From: Alternaria dauci
Lineage: Eukaryota; Ascomycota; Dothideomycetes; Pleosporales; Pleosporaceae
Direction: 5' to 3'
DNA length: 64,000 bases
Assembly (NCBI RefSeq): GCF_042100115.1
Contig: NC_091278.1
Location: 2,108,001-2,172,000 of the forward strand
Part shown: positions 1 through 9,871 of the stretch, in pieces
Position numbering within the stretch: the stretch's first letter is position 1
Layout: each line of letters begins with the position of its first letter
The notes under the pieces: generated by a model
Told to the model about the DNA's origin: nothing
Database searches by the model: none
The model's input: only the letters and a program-made list of their open reading frames with translations
Made by a program: the position numbers and the translations under genes

Positions 1-737
1 CCGGAATGCTCGATGATGATAGTCCCGAGCATACCACAATCGAGTAGACGACTAAGCTTGTATTTAGCAAAGAGGTCGGCGGCTGAACATGGCTGGGTCG
101 AGCATCGCATCTCCCATTCGTCTTCCAAGCGATAGTACGTGAGCTCCTCCTTGTGGAAGCCAAGTTTGATGTTGCGCAATCCGGTACACTGGACTACCAG
201 CTCGAGGTCGGCATTCTCGGTAGTATCGCCCTTGTAGCGAGAGAAGAAGTCAAAGTCCAGTTGACGAATCTGTTCAAATCGACCTTTGTCCGCCTCGAGG
301 AAAGCACGCAGGAACAAATTGTCTTTGTACGAACAAACCTGAAACCTGGAGGCGATGATGAAACTTATTACCGTTTCCTCAAACGTCTTCTTTGAAGTGA
401 AGCACAAGTCGGGTAGGAACTTGGGTTTCTTTGGATCGTCACCGCGCTTGACGGCGTCTCGCACCGCGACTTGACCGACAGAAGGGAATGCCAGGGTCCA
501 GATAGGAAAGCGGATTTCCCTTGGTAGATCCAGGAAGCGCGCGAATCTAGGTCTCAAGCCATGTTGTATGATGTCTGACCACGACTGAGCCGGCTCGGCA
601 GTACTGGAATATCGTGAGGAGACTACCCTAGTAGACAGAGTAGGAAACTCAGCGAGCCTGAGCTCGAATAAAGCCGACAAACTGCGTCTGCCAGTGGGCT
701 GCTGCTTTTCGGGTCTGCTAATGATAGATAGAGGCAT
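1..737 (-). CDS. 2EXR/F-box-like fungal protein, 3' end cut by window edge
   Basis: On the minus strand an uninterrupted frame of about 245 codons starts at the ATG at 737-735 and runs off the left edge without a stop. Residues around 70-80 read FLDLPREIRFPIWTLAF, the LPxEIRxxIW signature that opens the 2EXR/F-box-like domains of many expanded fungal families. A second block around residues 150-165 (FEQIRQLDFDFFSRY) also fits that style of protein. Function is unknown; members are usually annotated as hypothetical. A GTAAGT donor at 803-802 and a CTAG or CAG acceptor near 750-743 suggest an intron in the 5' leader, and a TATA-like box lies at 927-934. Frame and start are seen directly; the family call is by motif. 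Confidence 0.75.
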   Translation of the reverse strand, partial: MPLSIISRPEKQQPTGRRSLSALFELRLAEFPTLSTRVVSSRYSSTAEPAQSWSDIIQHGLRPRFARFLDLPREIRFPIWTLAFPSVGQVAVRDAVKRGDDPKKPKFLPDLCFTSKKTFEETVISFIIASRFQVCSYKDNLFLRAFLEADKGRFEQIRQLDFDFFSRYKGDTTENADLELVVQCTGLRNIKLGFHKEELTYYRLEDEWEMRCSTQPCSAADLFAKYKLSRLLDCGMLGTIIIEHS

Positions 738-926
738 ATCTTCTGAGCACTAGTGACAAGTGTCAGCGCGCTGCGCTCCGGAACCTGAGCATGATCAACT
801 TACGCTATTCTGGGCTGGTATTGACTTTATGAGATTGGTGCTTGTAGTGTCTTTCGTAGCGATGTCAAGATCGTCCGGAGAAGCCGACAGCGTTGTTGGA
901 AAGAAACGAAATTAAACCGTTGTGCG

Positions 927-934
927 TTTATATA
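927..934 (-). promoter_or_regulatory. TATA-like box of the edge gene
   Basis: Reads TATATAAA on the minus strand. It sits about 125 bases upstream of the predicted leader intron donor, so transcription would begin near 900 and pass through the leader intron into the gene ending at the left edge. Confidence 0.45.
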
Positions 935-1560
935 CGTGCATGATAGGCGCTGCAGGCAACCACAGGCAATGAAAGGTCGAAAAGTATTCTGAGTCGCGTC
1001 ACAGTGGTATACAGTGATGGAGTCATCGCTGCAAAAGGCAATTCACGGGCCTCTTTTAGATCAAGGCAGTGTGCTTTGCGGGACAGTACCAAGCATCTCG
1101 TGATCACCTTGGAATGAAAGAGAGAAACTGGAGGCGACAGCATATTGGAGAGTCTCGAACGTGGCTGATATTCCTATATACGTGGGCGACTCAATCACAG
1201 CCGGTGACGACAGTAAAGCGGTAGGTGTGGTTGGTTCGTCCTCTCCTGGGTCATCGCATTACCATGGAAGTCCAGTTTTCGTTCAACTACCGATGGGGTG
1301 GCAGCTTCTTAATCAAGACTTAGCAGAGAGCGACCAAAGGGGCATAGAATGTGTTCGCACACAGCTTTGCTCTGCCTCGTGTGCTACTTGATTGATTGCT
1401 TGTGAAGCAAGCGAGTGTCCTACAAGCTTGTCATTGTTGGCCTTCACATTCCATAACCTTGAGCACCGGCCCTATTCAGGTAGAAAATTATTTTCGGCGT
1501 AGACAGCCGTGCTAACACGCGACTACTTAGGTATGTCCAACAACAACTAGATTTTGCACA
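935..1560. other. intergenic, nothing recognised
   Basis: Only short fortuitous frames on both strands; no domain-like protein, RNA gene or repeat seen. Confidence 0.5.
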
Positions 1561-2040
1561 CATACCCAGATGCTCTTGCACCACTTTCCCATCTTCAATA
1601 ACGTAGTGGTCCACACCTGCAGTAACGCGCAGACTCGTTCAATCAAATAGGTGTTACCCGTCTTTCTTTACGACTTCCAAGTAGAAAGGATCTTCGTAGG
1701 CCTTCTCGAAATCCTCATTGTTCCGTACCCAAAAGTCCGCCGTGCCATCGTATGAGAGTGCAGGCATTCTTAGATGCGCCTCATACTTTGATGTGGTCTG
1801 ATACTTTGAGTAGTCAGCATCCATAAAAAGAAAATGCGCATTTCTTGACGCCTGCAAGATTCCAATATGTAGATTAGGAGAGGAAAGCTGACTTGAACGT
1901 ATTTGACGATCCGGTGACGCTGTAGACACGACGTAATAAGAGGGTCATGCTTGTTCGCCCAGTGATCGCTGAACTAGTTTTCCGGAAGCTTAGAATTACG
2001 ATTCGCAAATACAGTAACCCGAATACATTCTTCTGTGGAC
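1561..2040 (-). pseudogene. EthD-domain protein, nonsense-mutated
   Basis: Read on the minus strand, 2040 to 1893 gives TVFANRNSKLPEN, a TAG stop (1976-1974), then FSDHWANKHDPLI...RHRIVKYVQ, a typical EthD N-terminal half. A 41-nt intron (1892-1852, GT...TTGCAG with an internal CTAAT) joins it in phase to a second exon with YDGTADFWVRNNEDFEKAY and FYLEVVKKDG. That exon then meets TAA (1656-1654) and TGA (1641-1639) but continues in the same frame with TSLRVTAGVDHYVIEDGK. EthD proteins are small stress-responsive A/B-barrel (ferredoxin-like) enzymes or helpers found in polyketide and catabolic pathways. Splice sites and frame survive while three codons are stops, and CAG, CAA and CGA would each give them by one C-to-T change. 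No clear ATG is left. The 3' limit is uncertain. Confidence 0.75.
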
Positions 2041-2621
2041 GTAATTGCTACTGCTTGTGGGCGTCGCGAATGTGGCTGGCTGGTGTGGCTAGGGCGAGGA
2101 TTGCCAGGGTCGATGACGTATCACTTCCTGCAGGAACTTTGATCGGCATCTCCTCACCCACTTGCACATCCAGCTCAAAGTGCGCTTCTTCAATAAACTA
2201 CTGGCGCGATGCTATCTAATCTACCTGTCGCTGCACACCACGTCGCCATTTTTGCTTTTACACTGCACGCACAGCTGTAACGACATTGGGAAGGATACGA
2301 GTGGTTCCCCACCCCTCCATAGATGATAACGATGCTGCGATCAATCACCGGCCACAAACGTTCTTGGCTTGAAGACAGCACCCGAATAAAAGGACCGTCT
2401 TTCATCAAGCTAATGGTAGCGCCCGTGATGCGGCAACTGGTGACCCGAAGCCCCTCATCTCAGGAATGGTGTTGTTCGGTGAAGCCTCCGGAAGCTTTTA
2501 CCCGACTCCCGTATACATGAGTACCAAAGTTGGACCAGCTACACAAATTGACTATTCGTAAGCCTTGAAAGTCTGTGATTTCCTCCCGAATCGCACTGCT
2601 ATCGGAAAGTGCGTAGCAAAG
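2041..2621. other. intergenic between EthD pseudogene and SDR gene
   Basis: Holds the shared upstream region of the divergent EthD pseudogene and SDR gene. An open minus-strand stretch (about 2061-2201) and a plus-strand stretch (about 2400-2560) read without stops but match no family I recognise. Confidence 0.4.
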
Positions 2622-3618
2622 ATGACGTCCATTGATCAGCCGCTGAACGGCAAGATACTCCTCATCACAGGAGGGGCATCAGGTGTGTATACCAGCATGG
2701 ATGGAGAACTTGCAGCTGATATTTCTAGGAATCGGCCTCTGTGTGATGAAGCAAGCGCATGATCTCGGCGCGCGCATCCTGGTTGCGGATCTCAGAACGA
2801 CACCCGACTTCGACACCTTTGTCGCGGACAAGTCAAACATACTTTATGTGCAATCTGACGTAACGCGATGGGCAGACTTCGACAAGATCTTTGGCGTGTG
2901 TGAAAAGGAATGGAATGATGTTCCTGATGGGTATGCCATCTGTGCGGGACTATTCGACCCGCCATTCTCCAACTTCTGGCAAGACCCTGAAGACGAAGGG
3001 TACAAGCAGGTCGAGGTCAACGTGAATCATCCCATCAAGTTGACAAGGCTCGCTATCAGGAAGAGCCTAGGGAAAGGAAAGAGGGCCAGTGTTTGCATCA
3101 TCGTAAGTAATGCAAGCATATCGAAGTTGGCTCGAAAGAGCAGCACATGATCCATCATGGTATGTCTAACGCAAGACTAGGCGTCGGTTGCCGGCATAGC
3201 AGGCAATATGGCGGCACCACTCTATTGCGCAACGAAGCACGCTGTGGTGGGATTCGTCAAGTCCATGGGAGCGACCGAAGCGCTTACGGGTGTGAAGATT
3301 ACGACACTTTGTCCCGGCTCCGTTTACACGCCGATGATGGATGAAGCAAAGCGTAAACAATTCTCTGTGACTACCGACACGGCATTGACACCAGACGCAT
3401 GCGCGTCGTCCCTAATGAACCTACTACAGAAGAAAGAGTATCCGTGTGGAAGTGTACTTGAAATCACTCAGGCAGGGACGCGACTTATACCAGAGTGGGG
3501 TGTGGAGCCGCCGGCTGGTAAGGGTTCGGGACAGGACCTGGCTTTAGATGAAAACTTTATGACGAACATGCTGCAGCCTATCAAAAACGCGTTGAATTCG
3601 GAGAAGGCAAAGGCGTGA
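2622..3618 (+). CDS. short-chain dehydrogenase/reductase (classical SDR)
   Basis: Exons 2622-2682, 2729-3102 and 3181-3618 give 290 residues. The cofactor motif TGGASGIG (about residues 17-24) is completed only when the first 46-nt intron is removed, which fixes that junction. The second intron (78 nt, GTAAGT...CTAG) restores IIASVAGIAG, containing the catalytic Ser, followed by the YCATK active-site motif (YxxxK) and CPGSVYTPM. NNAG is degenerate (YAICAG). SDRs of this type oxidise or reduce alcohols and ketones with NAD(P)H; the overall look is of the 15-hydroxyprostaglandin-dehydrogenase-like fungal group, but the substrate cannot be told. It starts about 580 bases from the EthD pseudogene, divergently, and the two may once have shared a catabolic or polyketide pathway (inference). 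All catalytic residues appear intact. Confidence 0.88.
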
Positions 3619-4110
3619 GGACACGTAATATGTAGGGACCGAATGGATTACGTATGGAAGAGTACATGATGTCTGAACCGCAGAAACCTCTCAACCGAAC
3701 TTTCGCTACCAAGTCGGAATAAACCCCGCCACGAACAGAACAGAAACGTTAAACACCAAGCCAGAGTTTGACCTGGATAGTTCCGCATTTACTGGTGAGG
3801 TATGTAAGGCGAGTAGTGCAACCACCGGATGCCCTTCCATACCAAGCAGAACCGTAGTTGCCCTCCATTCCACCATGCCATGGTGATACCCATGACCGAC
3901 GAGCAACTCACAGTCTCCCGGAATCCATATTCTCCATACGTAAAAGAGGTACCCCCTAGAAACGCATCCTTATACTTGCGAAATCTCTCGTTGTGAGGGA
4001 CCCTGTTCGTTCAGGTCGTTGAGAATGCACCCGAAAGAAACGTATCGCAAATAGAGGAAGTACCCTCCATAACACCAGTGTAAACCTCTTCCCACGTCAG
4101 GCAGAATCGT
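3619..4110. other. intergenic, convergent 3' region
   Basis: Lies between the 3' ends of the convergent SDR gene and the small secreted protein gene. No recognisable feature. Confidence 0.5.
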
Positions 4111-4503
4111 CTAACAATCGACCATCCACAGCTCGCAGTCTGACAGATTCCTGCTCCTAAGTTCTTCTGAATTATTGTCGTCGTCAAGTTTGTCCTTGGT
4201 TTCCTTCTCTGCTCCCTTAATGGCAGCCATTAGCTTTTGGATCAAATCGCCGACCGACAGCTCCTCTGCCTCAGACTCTGAAGACTGGAGTGCACCGTGT
4301 GTGTGCTTCCATTTGTCGGGAATGGGGGCCGTGAGGACTTCGTCCTCGGTGTTTTCGAGTTCTCGAGGGACGATACGAGCGTTGGTGGTGATGCTGGATG
4401 AGGGACTGAAACCACTCGGGAGGTAGGGGCGGGCAGTGGGGAAGACGGGGAGGGCGATGCCAGGGGATAGGAAGAGGGGAAGGACGAAGGCCTGAGTACG
4501 CAT
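4111..4503 (-). CDS. small secreted protein, unknown
   Basis: An upstream start gives a longer frame, but the ATG at 4503-4501 yields a clean 130-residue protein beginning MRTQAFVLPLFLSPGIALP, a plausible secretion signal cut after about residue 19. The mature part is acidic and Ser/Glu-rich in the middle (SSESEAEEL), has a Lys-rich helix-like stretch (LIQKLMAAIKGAEKE) and ends in CELWMVDC, its only two cysteines. No known domain. Size and signal fit small secreted proteins of plant-associated fungi; effector activity is not shown. The choice of start is inference. Confidence 0.5.
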   Translation of the reverse strand: MRTQAFVLPLFLSPGIALPVFPTARPYLPSGFSPSSSITTNARIVPRELENTEDEVLTAPIPDKWKHTHGALQSSESEAEELSVGDLIQKLMAAIKGAEKETKDKLDDDNNSEELRSRNLSDCELWMVDC

Positions 4504-6319
4504 CTTGCTGTTGGTTTTGTGGTAGTGGACAGTAGGTGGTATGCTTAAGCTGCTCTGCCTCGAGATACACGAGGCTTTTAGATGATGAGGAAAGACAGAG
4601 AGTAAGAGTAATAACATACATGGTGTTATATACGCTGAGAAGACGCACATAAACTATGGGAAAGTGGTACCGTGGTTAAGATGTGGATGAGTCCCACAAT
4701 ACTTTGACCATCAAAGTATCGCTGGTCTAGCTCACATGTAGCAGTGGTACCAATATATCGCTGCTGCATACACATCCCGACTAGTAATCAGGAGATATTC
4801 ATGTCATAAAACTATCATGAGAGCTTCTACCACTTTCTTGGACTATACAGTCTTCTGGTGTTTACAATTCCTCAGTGTCACCAAATCACCACTCAGAGTA
4901 TCGCTCGAACGATGAGACTGACACGTCTTCAAACGGACCATCATTTATCTGGCTCTTCGGTCTCATGCACTTGCCTTGGCCCTGTGTACCGTTCACTGTG
5001 TACCAAACACGCACTTTGGTATGTTCGACCGGGGCCTTACTGAGACCGTTCCAGATCTTGTGCATCGCATCTTAACCCTGTACCTCTAGGTTCACTTACT
5101 TGCCAGCATAATTGCGCAATAGGTACGCATTCATAGTATGTAATATCGTATGGCCAACAAACTCAAGGTAATGATATTGGCTCTTCCGTAGAGCGACGTA
5201 TCATCTGCTTCTGGCTTTGATTCGCGAATAACACAGATGATATATTCATCTGAATAATCAGGGGATTGGGTTCAGGGTCGCTATATGTCCTCCTAATGTT
5301 GGTTGTGAGAGTCGCCGTGGCCAATCATGGTAGAGCTCGTCTTGCCGAACGGATGGTTGGGTGAATCACTGCGCGTCCATTGGCCTTAATATCGCATTAG
5401 TGTGTACAGATAGAAGTATCGAGGTAATATTGAGGTGCGCTGGGTTCTCAAAACCTAGGTCGGATGGATATATCCCGCATATTCGTTGGGTCTGCGATGT
5501 TTGATGTGGTAATTGGAACCCAAGCTCAGCCGTGTGTTAGATCGCGGATTGCGCCTCTAAAGCAGAACCGTTTAAAACAAACTCAACCCCGCGTTTCGCC
5601 TCTTGAGCCTTTCAATGGCTCCAATCGGTGCGCCTCGTTCGCATCGAAAGTCTTGACGATGCCATCGTTTCGTTGCACAAGCCGAGTGCCAACTGACTTG
5701 AGTGCGATCACCTCGAACGTGTACTAGATCTTTTCGGAGATATTAAAGTATAAAGAATACGCTCACCAATCTAGCCTTTTCAATAGGCCTGTCGTGATGC
5801 GATGGATCGGACACGCGTACCTGCCCGTAGGCGCCGAAGAGAGCAATGGGTATGACTAGCACGGTAAGGCCGCAATTAGCTGCGTGACTTCCTATTATGT
5901 AAAGTCTTGAAGTACCTTTTAGTATGTCATCCTTGTGTTTGTTTTCATCCCTCCAGTGCCTGAGGTGGCACGTTCAAGGATGCTGTTGGGTATGACGCAA
6001 TCGTGACAAGCATCATCTTGATGACTATGCAGAAGCTTCGCAGGGCCTGAGGAGAATGAAGCTTCGGTCTTACACCGCACCTATCTTGAAAATTGACATA
6101 TTTTTGTTGCTAAACGTACAAGAAAGTTCGATTCGGTATTTGTCAGCCATGATAATTGGTATCTCCACGGCGACCCACACACCTAGCCGTTCCCAACCCC
6201 TCATCGTACAACAAACAAATACTTTGCGCGCGAATAACCCCAGTTTCCCGGAAAAGCAATACAGCGCTGTAAAGCGCAATAACAATTTCTGGTATTGTAT
6301 ACATCAACGGTACGTAAGT
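4504..6319. other. 1.8-kb gene-free stretch
   Basis: Frames of 60-200 codons exist on both strands but none has domain-like composition, a convincing splice pattern or a signal peptide. No inverted or tandem repeat seen by eye. It could hold old decayed sequence. Confidence 0.45.
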
Positions 6320-7828
6320 TTATTGGCCGTCCGCGAATACAATGCCGCCGACACGACTGTTGAACTCTCTCTTCCACAAAGGCATCATGGATCGCGGCAA
6401 TGGATTCTCGTCGTCATATCCAAACACCTCGTATATGACATCATGATTTGCGGCAATGGAGGCTGCACTCGACGACCCGTATTGCCGAATAACAGCCGTG
6501 CGCAAGTTGAGCAGCTTGTCCTTGCGCCGTACTACGATATTTTTGAACAGAGCCTTCAAGGATTCTTCAGATGGCTGTGGAAAATTTGTGTTGACATGCA
6601 ATTCTTCCATGCTCTCCGGAAGCATGTCGCCCATACATGGAATGTCAATGTGTCCCCACGACCTTGAACCATGCGGAACGTGCGCATCGCGGCCACGTCG
6701 CTGCCCGCTTTCCAGAGGCGGGCCGCAGAAGCATTCAACATCTACCTCAAGCTTCTTCAGCTTCGGGAAACGCAGAAAAGAGGAAAGACCATTCACAATC
6801 TCGCCATGCAGCTCATCGATGGTGATGGCAAGCTCAACAATGGTATTGCTGTTGTAGTTTGCCAGCGCCTCAAGCATTTCGCCGGCATTCCAATCGTGTT
6901 CAAGACCGTCCCATTTTGTTTGGTGAGAATACTTAAAGACCTCCAGAGCTGGTGTGTTTTCTAGGAAGGCTGAGAGACCGGTAGCGTCCATACAGCAATA
7001 CGCGAACTCAACGCGGGTCAGCGGGGACTTGGTAAGTGGGTTCATCCAAGTGAAAGGCACGCCTCCCCAATCCTCGTCGACGGCCACACAGCTAACAGCA
7101 TAAATGTTTCTGATGCTTTTCAGTGCCATGAAGGGCGCGAGGCATTGCAAGCCGACTCTGACATCGTAGCCTTCCTCCACAAACGGCAGGATGGTCTCTA
7201 GTCGAGCCAAGGGCTTTTTTCGGTATCCATTCTTATTGGACATGGCAACAAGCGACTGGACGTTGGGGACCAGAGCTTCAGCGCTCTCGCCTTCTCGAAC
7301 CTCATGCCACCTATCAGGCAGCTGCAGTGTTTTTAGATTGGGAAGGAGACTCAACAAAGCGACAGTCGCATATAGTTTGTCCATGTTCGATTGGTCCCCC
7401 GCGCGGTCTTCTTCCAGGATGCGGGTCCACCAATCGTCCTCATCGGCATCGGCGTAATGCTCGGCATTTCGTAGCAAACGTTTGATATCCTGCATTGCTT
7501 GCTCATCCTCGCGAAAAGTGAGCGCATCGGCCTCGTCCGACATCTCATCTTCTGCACGGCGGTCCCAGAGGGAGAGGGTTTCAATATACTCAGCAATGAT
7601 TGGATCGCGGGCAATGTCGTGTAGGATTGCCAATGTGTCGCCGCGACGAGTTCGGCTCATGTTAGTGGTGTGGTTCCAGGTCCTCCGTAAGGCATTGTGC
7701 TGTCGGATCTGGTTCGCTGCCCGCTCGTATACCGTCTTGCATGAAAGCACAAAGCTTTCGAGGCCGCTAGGTGCGGTGCGATCGATGATCAGGTCGAGAA
7801 TCTCCGGCGGAAGATCGAGGAGGCCCAT
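6320..7828 (-). CDS. F-box protein
   Basis: One uninterrupted 502-codon frame. The N-terminus MGLLDLPPEILDLIIDRTA followed by ESFVLSCKTVYERA is a standard F-box, which in SCF ubiquitin ligases binds Skp1. The rest (about residues 90-480) is Leu-rich with scattered LxxL patterns such as LLSLLPNLKTLQLP and FLRFPKLKKLEV, compatible with irregular leucine-rich repeats that would recognise a substrate. No intron is needed. The ATG used is the first in frame and opens directly into the F-box. Substrate unknown; such proteins form large lineage-specific families in fungi. Confidence 0.85.
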   Translation of the reverse strand: MGLLDLPPEILDLIIDRTAPSGLESFVLSCKTVYERAANQIRQHNALRRTWNHTTNMSRTRRGDTLAILHDIARDPIIAEYIETLSLWDRRAEDEMSDEADALTFREDEQAMQDIKRLLRNAEHYADADEDDWWTRILEEDRAGDQSNMDKLYATVALLSLLPNLKTLQLPDRWHEVREGESAEALVPNVQSLVAMSNKNGYRKKPLARLETILPFVEEGYDVRVGLQCLAPFMALKSIRNIYAVSCVAVDEDWGGVPFTWMNPLTKSPLTRVEFAYCCMDATGLSAFLENTPALEVFKYSHQTKWDGLEHDWNAGEMLEALANYNSNTIVELAITIDELHGEIVNGLSSFLRFPKLKKLEVDVECFCGPPLESGQRRGRDAHVPHGSRSWGHIDIPCMGDMLPESMEELHVNTNFPQPSEESLKALFKNIVVRRKDKLLNLRTAVIRQYGSSSAASIAANHDVIYEVFGYDDENPLPRSMMPLWKREFNSRVGGIVFADGQ

Positions 7829-9300
7829 GGCTGTATCCTGTGCGGCACCGCCGGCGTCAAGTCGACGAGGGACAAGAGGGGTAAACCGGAACTTCTGATA
7901 GGCAATGGAAGAAGTGGGACACGTGTGGCTTTAGATGCAGATGTTGTAGTTGAGGTATGTTACCGTGAGTTAGGTACACGCTGCATGGAAGCTACTGATG
8001 TCAGCTCTCGAACATTTGCGCACGAACGGATTCTAGAATCGCAAGAGCTCAGGGTCTGTGATGTTTGGAATCGGCGAAGAAGGTCCGAAGCAAGTAGGGA
8101 TGTCAGAGAACGGCAGTCGTTGATTGGTCTCGGTGGCAAAGTCCTTCTTGTCGGTGTCTGAATCCTGTGGTGGGGTAAGCTAGGCACTCTTTGAGGCTAG
8201 TCTGTGCAGAAAACGACGACTCCTTCTCCGAGCACCTGGAACCTCGCTTAGATGCTGCCAGCGTAGATTCTTACGATGACACCGCGTTGCACTAATGATG
8301 AGATATCCATGGTACGATTAGTACGTGCAGTACACCCCAATACTTGGCCTTCACATGTCTCGACGGGCCTAGAAGCAATGGCATACGGCAGATTCCAAGG
8401 CGGAGAACGCCATAGAAGAATCTTGTAGAATCACACGCACGGAAACTTGGAGCTATTTTATCCGTTATCAATGTTCTGAGCGCTGCCTTGGTGGGGTGCA
8501 TGCTGGTATTCAACCGATCAAGAACATCCATCCCTAGCTCGAAGAAACTTTACTAATCAGAGCCTAGTCCTTGAAGCACAGGCCTGGAGACAGATGACCT
8601 GGGTATTTCTAGCATGTTCAGTGAGACTAGTCTCTGATCTAGACGAGTAGTTTTGGGCGTGTCGATAATGCTTCGGGCAGGAAGATTTAGGCGTTTGCTG
8701 AGTGGAACTTTATGTTGTCCGAGGGGATAGATGTTGCCGTATGTTGGATATGTTGTCTGCGAATCCAGTCGGTAGCCATAACCCTAGAGATTTGCAATGC
8801 CTTGATCAGGTTATACAGACTCATGCGCTTACCACCCACTCTACGTAACCGTGAAGAGCTACCTAGGTATCAAGAAACTGAATGGGAACTACCTAATTAC
8901 TAGACTTATTTCGGATGTGACCAGTGCCTCATGCGGGAGGCACATCTCGAGTAAGCGGAAGCCACTGCGTCTGACGAACGATTGCGATAACATAAAATTT
9001 ATGGATCGCTGCGCTAGCAACTCTTCAGGGCGCTGATGCAAGCGTAGTGCTGATACAGGAGTAGTGCAGTCGGAACCGCACTGACGCTCCGACCCAATCA
9101 CCGCGAAGTCACGCTCGCGATTCTTGGCTGTAAAATAGGTCACGCAATACCACGCGTCAGGAACAAGATCTTGAACAAGGCTCGATAAATAGTGCCTAAG
9201 CGCGTTTAGCTGAGCATTCTACATCTATGAAACTCCACACGGGCCATCGCAGTGAATACCTAGACCACCTGCAGTCTAGGCTCAAGCGCCCTCGAACGAT
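7829..9300. other. gene-free stretch
   Basis: Upstream region of the F-box gene plus about 1.3 kb in which I see only short unrelated frames and no repeats. Confidence 0.45.
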
Positions 9301-9546
9301 ACCCACTGGAATCTTCGACAGTTCTCATGGATATCATCTATCATTCCATCTTCTTGGAATCAGGATGCAGCACGGCCCAAAGCGCGAGATGTACCCGATG
9401 ACCCTTTTTGCCCAATCTGCATCAAGGTGGACATGGCAAAGTCTCGCCACTGGGTCTCTGTGTTTCGAAACAAGACTGCATTGCGCAATCATCGCGGCAC
9501 CATGCATCAGAAAAGCTCCGGGTCAAGATCCAAAGGGACCTTGTAA
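9301..9546 (+). pseudogene. possible C2H2 zinc-finger remnant
   Basis: A frame without an ATG ending in TAA at 9544-9546 contains CPICIKVDMAKSRHW from 9409, then FRNKTALRNHRGTMH. The spacing (C-x2-C, 23 residues, H-x4-H) is wider than a canonical finger but seen in some fungal zinc-finger families. The upstream part (WNQDAARPKARDVPDDPF) reads like protein, but no start or splice partner was found. Either a gene fragment or chance. Confidence 0.3.
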
Positions 9547-9871
9547 TGCAGTTGTATGCTGCAGAGCCCAGTTGCATCGGCGAATGTTTGTCCCGCTGCG
9601 TAACAAATCAAAGTAATCATTCGGCTGAGCGACATCACCCACCATCAAAGGATTACATCCGAGAGACTGGTCTCTTTGAAAATCTCTTCCCGCTTCATTC
9701 AACCATTACAATTGGTAATGTATTACGTTTCTTACACTTTCCAAGTATGCGATGATTTGAGGCCTCAGTTGGGCAGTATAGCATTTGGGTAGTAACACCG
9801 GGCCTGTAACCCTGTCGGTAAGTCGCAACGTGGCCTTGCCCCGCCACAGCTGAAGACGCCACTGTTCAGTC

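Noticed and set aside
2061..2201. minus-strand AGSDTSST resembling the P450 oxygen-binding helix
   Set aside because: Flanking residues do not follow the P450 pattern and no heme-binding Cys region is nearby.
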